Below are positions 28,972 to 41,900 of a stretch of 64,000 bases of DNA, one piece after another (position 1 is the stretch's first letter; every line of letters begins with the position of its first letter). The DNA is from Parietichytrium sp. I65-24A (lineage: Eukaryota > Sar > Bigyra > Thraustochytrida > Thraustochytriidae). The translations under genes and the position numbers were made by a program. The stretch spans positions 1 through 64,000 of the forward strand of contig BLSF01000057.1 in NCBI GenBank assembly GCA_012862575.1. The letters are read 5' to 3'. A model generated the notes under the pieces. The model saw nothing but the letters and a program-made list of their open reading frames with translations, was not told the origin of the DNA and did not search any database.

Positions 28972-29769
28972 TCAAAAATAGGTTCGTATGTCCAAAAGAT
29001 CGACAGTGCCGGACCTGTAATTCGCTGGCTTCGGGGCAAGAGCTGGATCTTGATACCCATAGACAACTCCGGGCGTGGCGCTTCCGACATGCTGAGCACG
29101 AAGCGCCTCCTCCTCGTCGCGGACAGCCACCGGCATACTTGCCTGCCCTGCGAGCAGACTCTCCTCCAGGGGATTGGCCTCGACGGAGGTTGCTCTCGGC
29201 AGTGGGGAACTAACTCTCGGTGGAGATTCGGGCCTGCCATTTAGATTCATGGCCTGACCGAATATCTCGCGCCCGCTCTCGGCAACAACAGCGACCGCAA
29301 AAGGAAGAACCGGCCCGGAAGGACTCTGCATGTTTGGCAACACAAACAGGCCAGTAGTCAAGTGTAGGGTGGCCTTTCCGTTGTACGTTTGCGATGAGTG
29401 CGCTTTCAGGTCTGTGATTGTAACACTAACATTGTACAAGCCCGTAGGGTACTTTTCAAAGCTTCCGGTGCGCATCAGAAAAGTGAACGTTCCCGCGATT
29501 ATTTCCCCGTTCGTGGTGCGCAAAACGCCTTGGCCATCCATGTTATTATTCTTGAACTCTCCTTCGTACTTGTTGCCGTTCGTGAACAGCATGACACCAG
29601 TGCCGTGCTGCTTGTTGTCCTTCCACTCTCCATCATACACCGTCCCATCTGTCCACGTGTACCTACCACGTCCGTGGCGCTTATTCCGCTTGAACTGCCC
29701 TTCGTACAAGTTCCCGGACGGGTATCTCAGCGTCCTGCTGCCCTCCCGAGAGCTGTTTGCCGCGCCCAT
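28972..29769 (-). CDS. MORN-repeat protein with possible N-myristoylation site
   Basis: 265 residues. I start at the ATG at 29769 because the frame upstream is only tandem GGTCAATGA repeat and duplicated leader. The protein begins MGAANSSREG, with Gly2 and Ser6, a good N-myristoylation pattern. Residues about 16-94 hold three to four MORN repeats: LYEGQFKRNKRHGRGRYTW, VYDGEWKDNKQHGTGVM, KYEGEFKNNNMDGQGVL, and a partial copy ending IAGTF. MORN repeats bind membranes or act as scaffolds. The remaining 170 residues are not recognised; one stretch (about 115-140) could be a beta-rich domain. Membrane tethering through myristate plus MORN is inference. Confidence 0.85.
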   Translation of the reverse strand: MGAANSSREGSRTLRYPSGNLYEGQFKRNKRHGRGRYTWTDGTVYDGEWKDNKQHGTGVMLFTNGNKYEGEFKNNNMDGQGVLRTTNGEIIAGTFTFLMRTGSFEKYPTGLYNVSVTITDLKAHSSQTYNGKATLHLTTGLFVLPNMQSPSGPVLPFAVAVVAESGREIFGQAMNLNGRPESPPRVSSPLPRATSVEANPLEESLLAGQASMPVAVRDEEEALRAQHVGSATPGVVYGYQDPALAPKPANYRSGTVDLLDIRTYF

Positions 29770-29776
29770 TCTCGAT

Positions 29777-30393
29777 CTTCCCACTTCCCACTTCCCACTG
29801 TGCGCAGTCTCTGACTGACTGACGGTCAATGAGGTCAATGAGGTCAATGAGGTCAATGAGGTTAATGAGTGAGCGAGTACACAGAGTACACAATAGAGGT
29901 TTGTTTCTGTTCTTGTTTGCCCAAGTTGTCTCTCTTCCAAATGCACGCACGCCTTCTACTCATTTCTACTCCATTCCTTACGCCAAACTCTCGTCGGTAC
30001 TGCCAGTCAGTCGATTCAAGTAAGAGTTGATTTTATTTCAGAATCAGAAAGCACTTGGTTTCTTCCCTTTTCTTTTTCTCTCTCTCTCTGGTACTAGTGC
30101 TGTACTGGGCTTGGTACAGCTAATTACTAGATTCTACACAGCAAAAAGTGCCTCGCACTACAGCTCTTGAGAGAGAGGGGGTTAGTATACTTGTTAAAAT
30201 TGGCATTATGGGGAGAGTGGCTAGCTAAACGTTACAAGTGGTAGCAGAGGTGGATGAAGGCAGAAATGACTATGTGTGGATAGTGTATACTAAGCACAGT
30301 CTTGACTACTTAGCTTAGTATGACTGTGTGCTCCCAACTTACTCTGAAGTAGCACAAAGTTCAACAAAGCTTCCGAAACGCAGCAACGGTACT
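29777..30393 (+). repeat. Second tandem duplication, copy A
   Basis: 617 bp, nearly identical to 30395-30995 and in the same orientation. It starts in the CTTCCCACTTCCCAC stretch next to the MORN start codon and ends ...AACGGTACT directly before a single undetermined base at 30394. It is the upstream flank of the MORN gene. Confidence 0.92.
29824..29868. repeat. 9-bp tandem repeat (GGTCAATGA), variable between copies
   Basis: Five units here, the last one GGTTAATGA, against three units in copy B (30442-30468). It lies 55 bp upstream of the MORN start. Confidence 0.9.
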
Positions 30394-30394
30394 N

Positions 30395-30995
30395 CTTCCC
30401 ACTTCCCACTTCCCACTGTGCGCAGTCTCTGACTGACTGACGGTCAATGAGGTCAATGAGGTCAATGAGTGAATGAGTGAGCGAGTACACAGAGTACACA
30501 ATAGAGGTTTGTTTCTGTTCTTGTTTGCCCAAGTTGTCTCTCTTCCAAATGCACGCACGCCTTCTACTCATTTCTACTCCATTCCTTACGCCAAACTCTC
30601 GTCGGTACTGCCAGTCAGTCGATTCAAGTAAGAGTTGATTTTATTTCAGAATCAGAAAGCACTTGGTTTCTTCCCTTTTCTTTTTCTCTCTCTCTCTGGT
30701 ACTAGTGCTGTACTGGGCTTGGTACAGCTAATTACTAGATTCTACACAGCAAAAAGTGCCTCTCACTACAGCTCGAGAGGGGGTTAGTATACTTGTTAAA
30801 ATCGGCATTATGGGGAGAGTGGCTAGCTAAACGTTACAAGTGGTAGCAGAGGTGGATGAAGGCAGAAATGACTATGTGTGGATAGTGTATACTAAGCACA
30901 GTCTTGACTACTTAGCTTAGTATGACTGTGTGCTCCCAACTTACTCTGAAGTAGCACAAAGTTCAACAAAGCTTCCGAAACGCAGCAACGGTACT
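30395..30995 (+). repeat. Second tandem duplication, copy B
   Basis: 601 bp. Differs from copy A by two fewer 9-bp units with an extra GTGAAT-like stretch, a shorter GAGAGAG run, and substitutions such as AAATCGGC for AAATTGGC. Unique sequence begins after GGTACT at 30995. Confidence 0.92.
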
Positions 30996-33900
30996 ATAGT
31001 ACTCCTTGATGATTGCTATTATGACCAAGCTCCGTTTGTGCGTTCAGAAATTCAGATGCCATTGCAGTATTGCAGTGCCATCAGTGAGAAGTGAGACCTG
31101 AAATCTGCATTCTGAAATTCTGAATTCTGACAGCTTGCGCCGATGAACAAAACTATATTTACTCGCGGTTCAACGTTTTTGTTCTCTGTCTTCATCAATT
31201 CGCAACATCGAACAAAGTTCGTTCATTCACTCTGAGAATTCAGTTCCAGCTGTGCAACCCCTGCCATAGTGGGGTGCTGTGCATAGGAGAAGTAAAGTAG
31301 ACCCTTCTCACTCTATCTAGGAGCCTAGCCAGCTGGTAATCTTTCACGCACTTTCACGCACAAACATCTCTGAGACAAGACAGTCCACTGTGGCCGGGAA
31401 CGGATTCCCAGTTGACGCACTTGCGGGCGATCGCGAACGCCTGCTGTTTGCGAGTGCTCGTTCTCACACTGTCAGTAGGTACTCAGTACCGTGTCAAAGT
31501 CCATCAAATCGAACGAAGGGGCGCGGTATCTCACCGGTGGAGCGGCGAAAGGAAGTGGTGTTCAAGTTGACATTGAATGTGCAGCCTGAGCGCTAAAGGG
31601 GCTGAGGACAGTGACTTGCAATAGAATGCTGTGATGGACGAGAGAATCGCTTTGCTTCTCAGCCACATCCACCCCATTGATCTTGTTGAGCAGAAACAGG
31701 CCACAAACACGGCGCCACGGTTTGACAGAAGTGCAACCCGCCGTTGTTGCTTGCCGTCGTTTTTAGAATTTAGATGTTTTTAGAACAATTCATTGAAAAT
31801 TTCTGACTACCGGTACGAGAGTACTGGGACAGGGAATCAAGTCTGGGATTGCGGTGCTCTGGTTTGCTCTGGTTGCTGTGGAGTTGAGTTCGTTCACTTG
31901 ACAGCCAACTTGAAAGAAGAGCTTGACAGTGAATCAATCCATCACCATTCACAGTTCAGTCAATACAAAATTCGCGGAATCCGTGCACTAGAGCAGCATG
32001 ACCTTGTACTAGAGTCCCAGCGTCATATCTGTTCTGTTCTGTGTGAAGAATGAATTGACAGGAATGCATGAATTGACTGACATCAACTTTTACGGCTTGC
32101 CTTGATTGGCCACAGTCCTCCGTCCAAATTCTCAGATCAAAGCGTGTATTGCGCAGCCGAACGCCTAGTGCCAAATCAAAGAAAAGACAAACTTTCGTGA
32201 GAAATGGGCCAACGTGGGGCCAACCATCAAAACCATCATTCCCTGCGATCCCCTGCAATAGACGTTGCCCTACGTCCTGTTAAGCCAGCGGAGACTTCAC
32301 ACAGTGCGTTCCAGTATTCCAGAGTACTGCTGCAATAGGACGCAAAACACTGAACTCCTTCTGGATGAGCTAGACTTCGCTACAGCACAGTAGCCACGTT
32401 ACTTGTCCGGGAATCGCGGAAGCCGCGCTTGTTTTTTTTGAGACTCAGCTTACATGTCCTGCAAAAAAGGAGACGAGACTGTGAGAGAAAGACTACGAGA
32501 AAGCGCTGTCAATCACAAGCCAATCGCAATAACCAGCCGTTCTTGCACTCCATCCCTGAGTGGGGAGGCGCAATTGCCGGTCGTTGTAGGGTTAAACAGC
32601 CGGGATCCTGTTCCCGAAGATATTCTCGGCGGCAAGTTTAGCGAGCCTGGTTGATTTGCGGACGGTTGACATTTGGATGAACTTCGACTCCGGACTCCAG
32701 GGTCGCCGTACTGAGTACTCAGTAGCTCCTCCTGTCTGGTGGTCGTGCGCGTCTTCTTTTTTCTCTTGTCTTGAGAAGGAAGCTGATTGAAAGCTTGTGC
32801 ATCAGCGCTCAAAACTCTCAGTCTTCATTCTCGCCATGCACATCTGAGCTCCGCCGTCGTCCTACAAGAATCAGGACGTGTGTACGGTGAACCACCGAAG
32901 GCGCGCTGGGTTTTGTAAGAATGAAGTCAGCCGCGGTAGGTGAGGACTAGCCTGTCTCTTTCCTAAAATTGGAAGTGAACAGTGAGGAAGGGAATGGAAG
33001 GGACCGGGAATCCCTGACTTAGCACCATTACCCCCAAGTCTTGAGCCGGAGGTCAAGTCAGGTTTGCAAGTTGTTCAAGTTGAGGCGAACCTCTTCCGGG
33101 AATCTACAGTAACAAGCTACAGTTGCAGCCCTTGTAACGTTGGCCAATCACGATACCGGGCACTCAGTACAAAAGTTGGCCAGATAGGTTCAGGAGTGTA
33201 TTCGCTGCACGAAAACGAATACGAATACGAAAAGACGGCAATAGAGGGTCAAAGATGATGTGCAACAGCGCACTGACAGAGGATCAAGTTAGTTTGACGC
33301 TGCTTACAGTTTTCAAAGTAATTAGTTCAATTAAAATTGTAACAGTTTCTTCTAAAACTTGTCGAAAAAAAAAAAAGAGAACGAGAGCCCACTATCGATT
33401 CGCTGTTCGCATTTGTACTTCGATCCATTGTCAGACTCCTTGCGGCAGTGCCTTTCATTCCACACTCCGTGAGACAGTACCTGAGGGAACCTCAACCACC
33501 GCTTCTAGTCCACCGAATTTGCGCTGGGGGGTCTATGAGGGCAAGTTTGGCTCCCTCGTTGGTGAGACCGGTTCTCCGGGCACGGGTGTCGAATTGCGAG
33601 TACTAGTACTATAGACTGTTGAGTACGCGCACGAGGACTGCCAGGGCGAAAAGCAACGCGCATTCGCTGATGAGCAATCTAAATTCCAGACCTTGAAAAT
33701 CTGTTATTTCATATCTGACTGTCAAGATCGGCCAACTGAGATCTCACGGCACACATGACACAACTCGCGCAACCTCGCATGAACCTCGCATGAATCTCGC
33801 GTACCTGCTGTGCCTGCATGTGCCTGCATACGTGCCTGTGCATATCTGCAATATCCGCGCATCCTCGAATTGACCAAGTTCGTTCCGCAACATGAGAACG

Positions 33901-34084
33901 TTACTACTTGCACGGTAAACTTTTGAGGGCGTTTTGTTAGAAAGTTGTAGTCAAGGAGCTAGTGATGACATGTGACGTAAAACTGCGGCGCAACATCAAG
34001 AGCGGTGTGGAGTTGACGCGCCTCCCAGAGTGAGAGAAAGCCTACGGAGTTGACTGTCAACGCACGTTGGCGAACGGTTCGAGC
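30996..34084. other. Intergenic region upstream of the GDPD gene
   Basis: About 3.1 kb with no recognised gene; all frames are short and lack family features. It holds GTACTCAGTAC (31479-31489), GTACTGAGTAC (32708-32718), AATTCTGAATTCTGA (31116-31130), a 12-base A run near 33367, and repeated CTCGCATGAA words near 33773-33794. Confidence 0.55.
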
Positions 34085-35198
34085 ATGGAACTGGTGCTCA
34101 ATTTCCTGATGGCTCTCGTGCTGGCTCCGCTTGGAGCGTACGTGGCCCTTCGCGCGGCGGCCTCGGTCGCGGACAGGATGCAGGAGAAACCAGGCGCCGA
34201 AAACCGCCACGTGAGGATGGGGAGGTTCATGTCGCATCGCGGCGGCAGGGAGACCACACCGGAGAACACAATGCCGGCTTTCCAAAATAGCGCCAGAAAC
34301 GTGGACAGCATCGAACTGGACGTGTGGCTCACCAAGGATAACCGTGTCGCTGTGTTTCACGACGGGAAGCTCGAGCGAATGTGCGGCCTGAAAGGTAAGT
34401 GAGGTGTGGATTCCCGCATTGCGCAGCTCAAGCTTTGCCTAACTAAAGAATGCGAGGGACGTGAATCGCACTGCAACGTTGCGCTTTAAAGGACATATCA
34501 ACGACTTCAACTACATGGACCTGCCAGCTGTAATTAAAGCCCCATCTGAGGGTTATCATCAAGGTGCCGACAACAAGCACGTTCCGGAAAGAGTCAAGAT
34601 TCCATTGCTTGACGAGGTGCTGGATCTGGTGTGCAAGGATGAGTACAAGAATGTAACACTGCTTGTCGAATTCAAGCAGAACAGTGAACTTCTCGCCAAC
34701 CTCGTCAGGAAAATGATCATCGAGCGAGGTCTTGTGGAGCAACGTCGGGTGGTATGGTTCTCGCTCAAGCACTCCATCTGCCGAACTTTAACTAAGGTTG
34801 ACGCTGACATTCCCCGCTCTCCGTCGGTTATAGAAATCGCTGGTCTTGCTTTGATCTACCGCCTCGGTCTCTTGCCGCTCGTACCACTGAACATCAAAGC
34901 TTATGGAATTACGTGTGGAACCGCGGAGTCCTTGGAGGAGTTCATGCACCGAATCCCTGTCGTCAAGTCCATGCCGAGCTCTGTGCAAAGCAGGTTGGCG
35001 AAATGGTACCTCGGCTTTCTTGGAGACCCTGGCCTTTTCAAGGCCATGAAAGATCGAGGGCTCGAGTGCTGGGTCCTCGGCGTCAACAGCGAGCGCGATC
35101 TTGAGTTCGCCGAGATGATGGGAGCAGACTGCATCATCACCGATCGACCAGAGTGGATTGGCTCCATACGCGGAACCGATGCCATACCACCAAACTAG
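34085..35198 (+). CDS. Glycerophosphodiester phosphodiesterase (GDPD1/GDE4-like, two exons)
   Basis: Exon 1 is 34085..34394 and exon 2 is 34492..35198, giving 338 residues. An N-terminal hydrophobic segment (MELVLNFLMALVLAPLGAYV) suggests a membrane anchor. The catalytic start is SHRGGRETTPENT, with the HR and PEN residues of the GDPD family, then DSIELDVWLTKDNRVAVFHD, with the metal-binding Glu/Asp pair and general-acid His. Later come LLVEFKQ and the C-terminal GADCIITDRPEW. GDE4-type enzymes hydrolyse glycerophosphodiesters or act as lysophospholipase D. The mid-protein segment AGLALIYRLGLLPLVPL matches the hydrophobic helix seen in animal GDPD1. The frame opens upstream at a TTG, which I reject in favour of the ATG. 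Confidence 0.9.
34395..34491 (+). other. Intron in the GDPD gene
   Basis: 97 bp, phase 1. Donor AAAG|GTAAGT, acceptor TTTAAAG|GA. Joining gives CGLKGHINDFNYMDLP, which fits the family. A CTAAC branch site lies at 34439-34443. A nearer AG at 34447-34448 would shift the frame to an early stop. Confidence 0.88.
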
Positions 35199-35917
35199 TA
35201 AAAAAACCTCAATATTTATTCCCAATTATGCCTTCGCTTGCCTCTCCAAGCTCCCTTCCGTAGCCTCCATCCATCCAAACAAAGCACGATGCTCTTCATT
35301 CATTCACATCCAGCTTCGCATCCCCCACCTCCCAGTGCTCCCCATCTACCTTTCCACCTAGAAGCTGCACTACTACCTAGCCCAATGGTCTACCGACCAT
35401 AAGGGTCGCCAGCAACAACGGTAGCACTGGTAGGTTGCTGGCAACATCTGGCAACGGTCGTCCATTTTGCCACAAGTAATTATTAGTTCCATCATAGAAA
35501 GAAAGAAAGAGAGAAAGAAAGAAAGAAGTGAAGAAAGAGAGGAGCACGTTGGCGCAAGTTGTTGGGCACAGAAGAAAGGTCGTGCAGCGGAGAGGAGCGG
35601 GCCAAGCCACGAGAAAAGATAGGCTGATAACACACACCAAAGGCGGAAGGTTCAAGGCTAAACAGCGCAGAAGATAGCAGCTGCATTGGCTGTGGGCCCA
35701 GTGCTTGGCTCGCAACGGCTCTCGGCTTTTGGCTTTTGGCTTTTGACTTTTGACTTTTGGCTTTTGGCTTTTGACTTTTGGCTTTTGGCTTTTGGCTTTT
35801 GGCTCTCGGCGCTGGAAGTGCAAGAGTGCAAGAGAGCAAGTTGGCTGTCAAGGAGCTTAGAGATCTGGAAGTGGGGCGTGGGACGCGGGGCGGGACGTGC
35901 TGCGGGTGGAAGCGAAG
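35199..35917. other. Intergenic region upstream of the EML gene
   Basis: Holds a GAAA-rich stretch (about 35498-35528) and the 7-bp tandem listed separately. No gene seen. Confidence 0.7.
35724..35800. repeat. 7-bp tandem repeat, 11 units of GGCTTTT/GACTTTT
   Basis: Exactly 77 bp, eleven units, three of them GACTTTT. It ends 118 bp before the EML start codon and forms a pyrimidine-rich tract on the coding strand. Confidence 0.95.
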
Positions 35918-38900
35918 ATGGGGCAGCTGTTAGGTAAAGCACGACTCCGAGCTGCTGCGGAACCGCTGGTGAATCTTGATCAGGCAGCGGTGTACTCGTT
36001 GTGGGAGTCGTTCAACGATGTGGCGGAAGGGTTTGGGATCAACGTGGAGGAAATGATTGAGATCATCTCGTCGCTGCAGAATACTGTTTTCAATCACGCG
36101 CAAAAGCAAGTTGTGCTTACCGCCGCTGAAGAGGTTTTCAAAGCCCTTGATACGGACAAAAATAATTTGGTTGACTCCTTGGAGACACTCGTGACGTTGT
36201 GCATGCTTTCCGGAATTGAGTTGCGAGAAAAGGCACGTTTTTGCTTCATGTGCTATGACTTTGATGAAAGCGGTGAGATCACTGTGGACGAGCTCACCCT
36301 TCTTTTCAAGTCGTGCGCCACCGGACTTTGCAAATTGAGTATAGAAACAGAGATACCAGAGGAGATTAAAATAGAGCAGCTGGCACAGGAGGCCTTTAGA
36401 AGAACCGGCAAATCCCAGGACATTAAAATTTCTGCTGACGAATTTGTCAACTACTGCCTAGCTACTCCGGAAGTTGTGGCATGGACAAACTTTTACGACG
36501 ATGCGCCTGACTACAACGCGGAAAATCAGTTTGGAGCGCAAGAGGATACCACAACTATCGAAGGCAAGAGGAAGAGCAAGGTGAGAAACGCATTCTCTGC
36601 TCTTTTACCGCTAGACACGGTCTTGTACGAAGAAGCGCAATCACATTCGCTTCCAAATAAAGTAGTGAAAGCTAGAGATCCGGACTGCCTGCCGTTCCGG
36701 AAAAGTGCCACTCCCGAGGAAGCAGTCTCCCGTCCTTGGCTGGAAACGGCTTCCATGACTGTTCCCACGAATCCCGCCAAGCTAGAAACAATTTTGCCTC
36801 AGCCCGATGAAGATCTTCTCAAGTTAGAATGGGTTCACGGCTACTCTGCCCAACAGTGCCGCAACAACCTCAGATATACCGCAACTGGAGAGTTCGTGTA
36901 CCCTGCTGCGAGCGTCGGGGTGATTTATTCACCAGAAACTCACGAACAGCGATTCAACCTAGATCACACTGACGAAATTCAAGCTATTGCCATTCACCCT
37001 AACGGAAATCTGGTTGCGACCGGAGAGCGTGGAAACCCGCCCAAAATTCACATTTGGGACACCAATACGATGAAGCTCGTTGTCACCCTTCGCGGTGTGC
37101 ACTACGTTGGTATTGCGTCGCTACGCTTCTCCCCTTCCAATGGCAATTACCTCATTTCGGTCGGCCAGGACCCCTACCATACAGTTGTGCTATACGAGTG
37201 GGAGAAACGCTCCTTCGTGTTCGCCAGCAAGTCAACCACCAAGCGGGTCCTGGATGTCGTTTGCCGCTGGCCAAGCTCTGAAAAAGCTTCAGCTTCTCCA
37301 ACAATCGTCACATGTGGAGAAGATCACATATACTTTTGGAACCAAGACGAGAATCGCACAATGAAGAAAGGTATTTTCGGCAAAATTGGTGCTCCTCAAA
37401 CAATGCTGTGTGTGGAAAGCCATCCGAAGAACGAGAAAGTCATATCAGGCTCTCTTTCCGGCCACTTGTACGTGTGGGACTCGAACCGGAGCCTGCAGCG
37501 CACCATTAAGGCCCACGATTCGGCGGTGACTGCCCTCCACTTCCACCCCACCATTGGCCTAGTCTCTGGCGGCGATGATGGGAAAGTGCGACTGTGGTCG
37601 ATGAATTTGGAGCAAGGGGCATCATTCGACGTCGGTGGCCTGGGCAGTCTACGCTCGGCGCTCTCGAGCATTTGCTACAGCGACGACGGCCAAAAGCTCT
37701 TGGTAGGCACCAGGGGCGGCGAAGTATTCGAAATGTCTTCTGAAGATGGATCGAATCTTCATCCAGGACCCCTTTGTTCAAGTCATTTTGCTGGCGAGCT
37801 TCATGGCCTGGCTTGCCACCCTCACAAACCTGAATTTTGCACCGTCGGCGATGACCAGACGGTACGTATATGGAGCACCGAGTCTCGAAGGATGGTGCGA
37901 ATGGTGAAGATTGACACGCAGGCCAGATGTTGTGCCTATTCTCCTGACGGCTCTTTGATTGGAGTCGGGCTTGGCGCCGGCGGGTCTGAGGCAAACAAAA
38001 AAGATGGCGCTTTTGTGATTCTTAACGAGGCCGACCTCTGCGTTGTGCACGAAGCAAGAGATTCTAAAAAGTGGATCGGGGACCTCAAGTTTTCCCCAGA
38101 CGGCTCGACTCTTGCGATTGCCTCAAACGATTCCTCAATTTACCTGTACAACGTGGAGGATTTTGCTTCTAAGGGGAAATGCAAGGGCCACCACGATGGA
38201 GTGCAGAATATTGACTTTAGCGAAGATAATCAGTGCATTCAGTCGCACTCTTCTGCAAGTGAGCTCCTCTTTTGGAATGCGAACACAGGCGAGCAGTACA
38301 AAAAGCCTTCCACGATGAAGGACGTCGAGTGGAGTACCCAAAATTGCCCTGTCGGTTATCTCACCCAAGGAATGTGGAAGGCCAATGGAGCTGTTGATGT
38401 GGCTTCGACAGAGAAGAGCAAGTCTGGCACAGTCATTGTGTCCGGAGACATTGCGGGACGGCTGCGGCTTTTCCGATACCCTGCGATCGACGAAAAGCAG
38501 GGATTTCACGAATTTCGCGGGCACTCCTCACAGGTTCGAAGAATTCGATTCCTCTCCGATGACACCCAGCTTTTGAGCGTCGGCCAAAGAGACCGCTGCA
38601 TCTTTCAGTGGTCGCACGAGGCTGATCAGTCGGAAGACACCTTGCAAGATGATATTTCTATGTACAGGAACGAACCTGATAGCGAGGACGAAGAAGATTT
38701 TTTGGACGGGCCCGAACTAGATCGAACGGACTTGCAAGAGCAGATCAACAATCAATCTGGAGCGCCAAATGGCAAAGCTGGCGCGAATGCTGGTAGTGGG
38801 TCTGCTGCGGCAAATGAGCTGCTGCTAATTGGAAACAAAGTCGAAGTGGAATACCTTGACGATTCCGACGACGAGGGAGATGCCTTGAAAGCTGGTTCTT

Positions 38901-41900
38901 CAGGGGCGGGCGAAGAGGAGACCAAAGACAATTTGCCCGATCGCCCGTGGACAAGACTTGTAGTTGCGCCTTCGAATCCGCCCAAAGAAGATTTCACGGC
39001 CAGTGAGGAAGGGTTGTCGCTCGAGTGGGTTCACGGGTATAATGCACATGAGTCGCGAGGGGCCGTTCGGTATCTTCCGAACGGAGAGATAGTTTTCCCT
39101 GCTGCGAGCCTCGTCGTGATTCTTAACAAGCAAGGCGGTGGGGTCCAAAAGTTTTTCACCGACCACACTGATAAGGTGGTTTGCGTCGCTGTCCATCCCG
39201 AGGGCAAGCTGATTGCAAGTGGGCAGCTCGGGAATTCGCCCAAAGTCATTGTCTGGAGTACCGAGACAATGCAAGCAATCAGGGTTCTCTCAGGCTTTCA
39301 CAAACGTGGTATTGCCGCCGTTAAATTTTCAAGGGATGGCAACTCTTTGGTGACTGTAGGGATGGATGAAAACCACCGCATTGCTCTTTACGATTGGAGA
39401 AATGGCATCGTCTCTATGACTTGCAATGGTGGCTCAAACAAAGTTCTCGACGTGGACTTGTCGCCCAACGGACAGACCATTGTCCAGTGCGGAATCAATC
39501 ACGTCAAGTTTCATACGCTGTGCGGACGTAATGTCGTGTCTCAGAAGGGAGTTCTTGGCAAGAAGGGCAAACTTCAAGCCATGTATTGCATCGCGTGGGC
39601 TGGAAATCGCGCCGTTGTAGGCACTGCTGACGGACATCTGTACGGGTTTGAGGGGAGAATTCTGCAGCAGTCAGTCAAGGGGCATGAAAAGAGCGTGCAC
39701 AGCGTCTTTTCATGCACAGAAGGTCTTGTTTCTGGCGGGAAAGACGGCTGGGTCAAACTCTGGTCCACAGGTTTGGAGTGCAAAGCGCAGTTTAACCTCT
39801 CCGAGTCTAGTCCAGTAAGCCTGCGAAGCGTTTGCTGGCATCCAGATCAGAACACCTTGGTTCTTGGCACGCGTAACTGTGAAGTGCTTGAGATCAGCGC
39901 ATCCGACGGCTCGAACGTGAACAGTGACAAGAAGCCTCTGGTGCAGGGCCACAACAAGTTTGAATTGTGGGGTCTTGCAGTTCACCCGAGCAAAGCAGAG
40001 TATTGCACTGTCGGTGATGACAACACCGTTCGAATTTGGAGTGCCACAACTCACAACATGCTTCGCTCCCAGAAACTAGATACGAGCGCCCGTGCATGTG
40101 CATACTCTCCCGATGGTTCCAAGATTGCTGTCGGTTTGGGGGCAAAGACCGGGAAAGGGCGTCAAAAGAAGGATGGTTCTTTTCTAATCCTGAATGAGAA
40201 GGATCTTTCCACCGTGCACGAAGGAAGGAACTCCAAGCAGTGGATCACAGACATCCGATTCTCGCAGGATGGGGCAACCCTTGCTGTGGGAAGCTTCGAT
40301 AACTCGGTGTATTTGTACGATGTCGCAGGCGGGTATGCGTTGAAAGGTGTTTTCGAAGGTCACAACAGCTTTATCACCCACCTTGACATCAGCGCTGACG
40401 GCCAATTTGTGCAAACAAATTGCGGGGCATACGAACTCATGTACTGCGACGCAAATTCCGGAACCGGAATTCCTGCGGTCTCAACTCTAAAAGACGTCCA
40501 ATGGGGGTCTTGGACATGCGTTCTTGGGTGGCCTGTGAAGGGAATTCAGGAGTCTGGATTTCGCGCACCAGTTATTAACACAGCATGCAGAAGCAGCGAC
40601 GAGAGTCTCTTGTTAAGTGCCGACGACTTTGGGCGTGTTGATCTGCGCAGGTACCCTTGTACAAGTACGTTGGCTGGCAAGAAGACGTATCGCGGACATT
40701 GCGGAAACGTTCGAAACTGCAGATTTTTAGCAAGTGATGAGCGGGTGATAACGATCGGAGGGGACGATCGTTGCGTGTTTCAATGGAAGGTCGATCGCGT
40801 GGAGGAAGACGCAACCATCCGAGCCGGAGACTCGGGAGCAGACAGCGACATCGTGTACGAGAGCAAAGCCGCTGGACCTGAAGGCATGCACGGATCTGGC
40901 CCAAGTGAGTATGTGACCATGCGGCCTTGGATTAGTGCTGTTGTCCCTCCAACCGGCGCCCCTTCTGCAACTGCGCAAGGCCTCGATGCACCTACACACG
41001 TTGATCTTGAATTGGAGTTTGTATACGGGCACCGTTCAGATGATGTTCGCAACAACGTTCGTTATAATGCGGTCGGCGAAATTGTGACATTCGCCTCATC
41101 CGTCGGAGTCATTTACGACAAACGAAAACATACGCAGCTCTTTTATCTTGGCCATGATGGGCGCCCCATTATTTCGTTGGCGATGCACCCAGAGGGTAAA
41201 TATGCAGCGACCGGGGAAGGTACGGATGCCACCCGGAAACGCCCGGAGAATCAGGTTCGTGTTCACGTCTGGAACGCTCTTACCGGAAAGGGAATCATCA
41301 AGTTGCCAGCAATTCACAAGAATGCGGCCTCTCAGTTATGCTTTAGTGCAGATGGCTCGAGACTGGTGAGTGTAGGAGAAGATGAGAACCATACCGTCGT
41401 CGTTTGGCGATCGGATTCAGGGACTTGGGCGGATGCAAGGTTGCAAGCCACGGCAATGGGAGGTCAGCAAAAGGTTCTCTTCGCGCTCTTTTATGGAAAT
41501 CTCCAGCTTGCCACCGGTGGCGTCAATCACATGACGTTCTGGAGACTTGATGGCAGAGCCCTAACTCCGCGGAATGGGATTTTCGGGCGAAAAGGCAAGC
41601 TGCAGCCACTACTGTGCGCTGCCGCAGTTAGTGGAGCCACTGCTTCTTCAGATGCAGAGGAGGGCGGGTTATCAGTGAACGCTGGCTCAAACAGTAAAAT
41701 TGTTTCCGGAACGGTTACAGGACACCTTTATGTGTGGAGCGGCGGAGAGGTTGTGAAATCAGTCAAAGCTCATGAGAAATCGGTGAACGCTATTCAAGCG
41801 TGTCCCTTGGGCCTTGTCACAGGCAGTAAGGACGGAGTTGTCAAGCTTTGGGACAACAAGCTCTCCCCGATGCGCACGTTTGACATGACGGAAGCCGTGC

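Noticed and set aside
29770-29946. N-terminal extension of the MORN protein
   Set aside because: It translates a variable 9-bp tandem repeat and sits in the duplicated flank. The ATG at 29769 gives a myristoylation-type start.
34395-34448. Shorter GDPD intron ending at the AG next to the CTAAC site
   Set aside because: Joining there puts exon 2 in a frame that soon hits a stop; the AG at 34490-34491 restores the family sequence.
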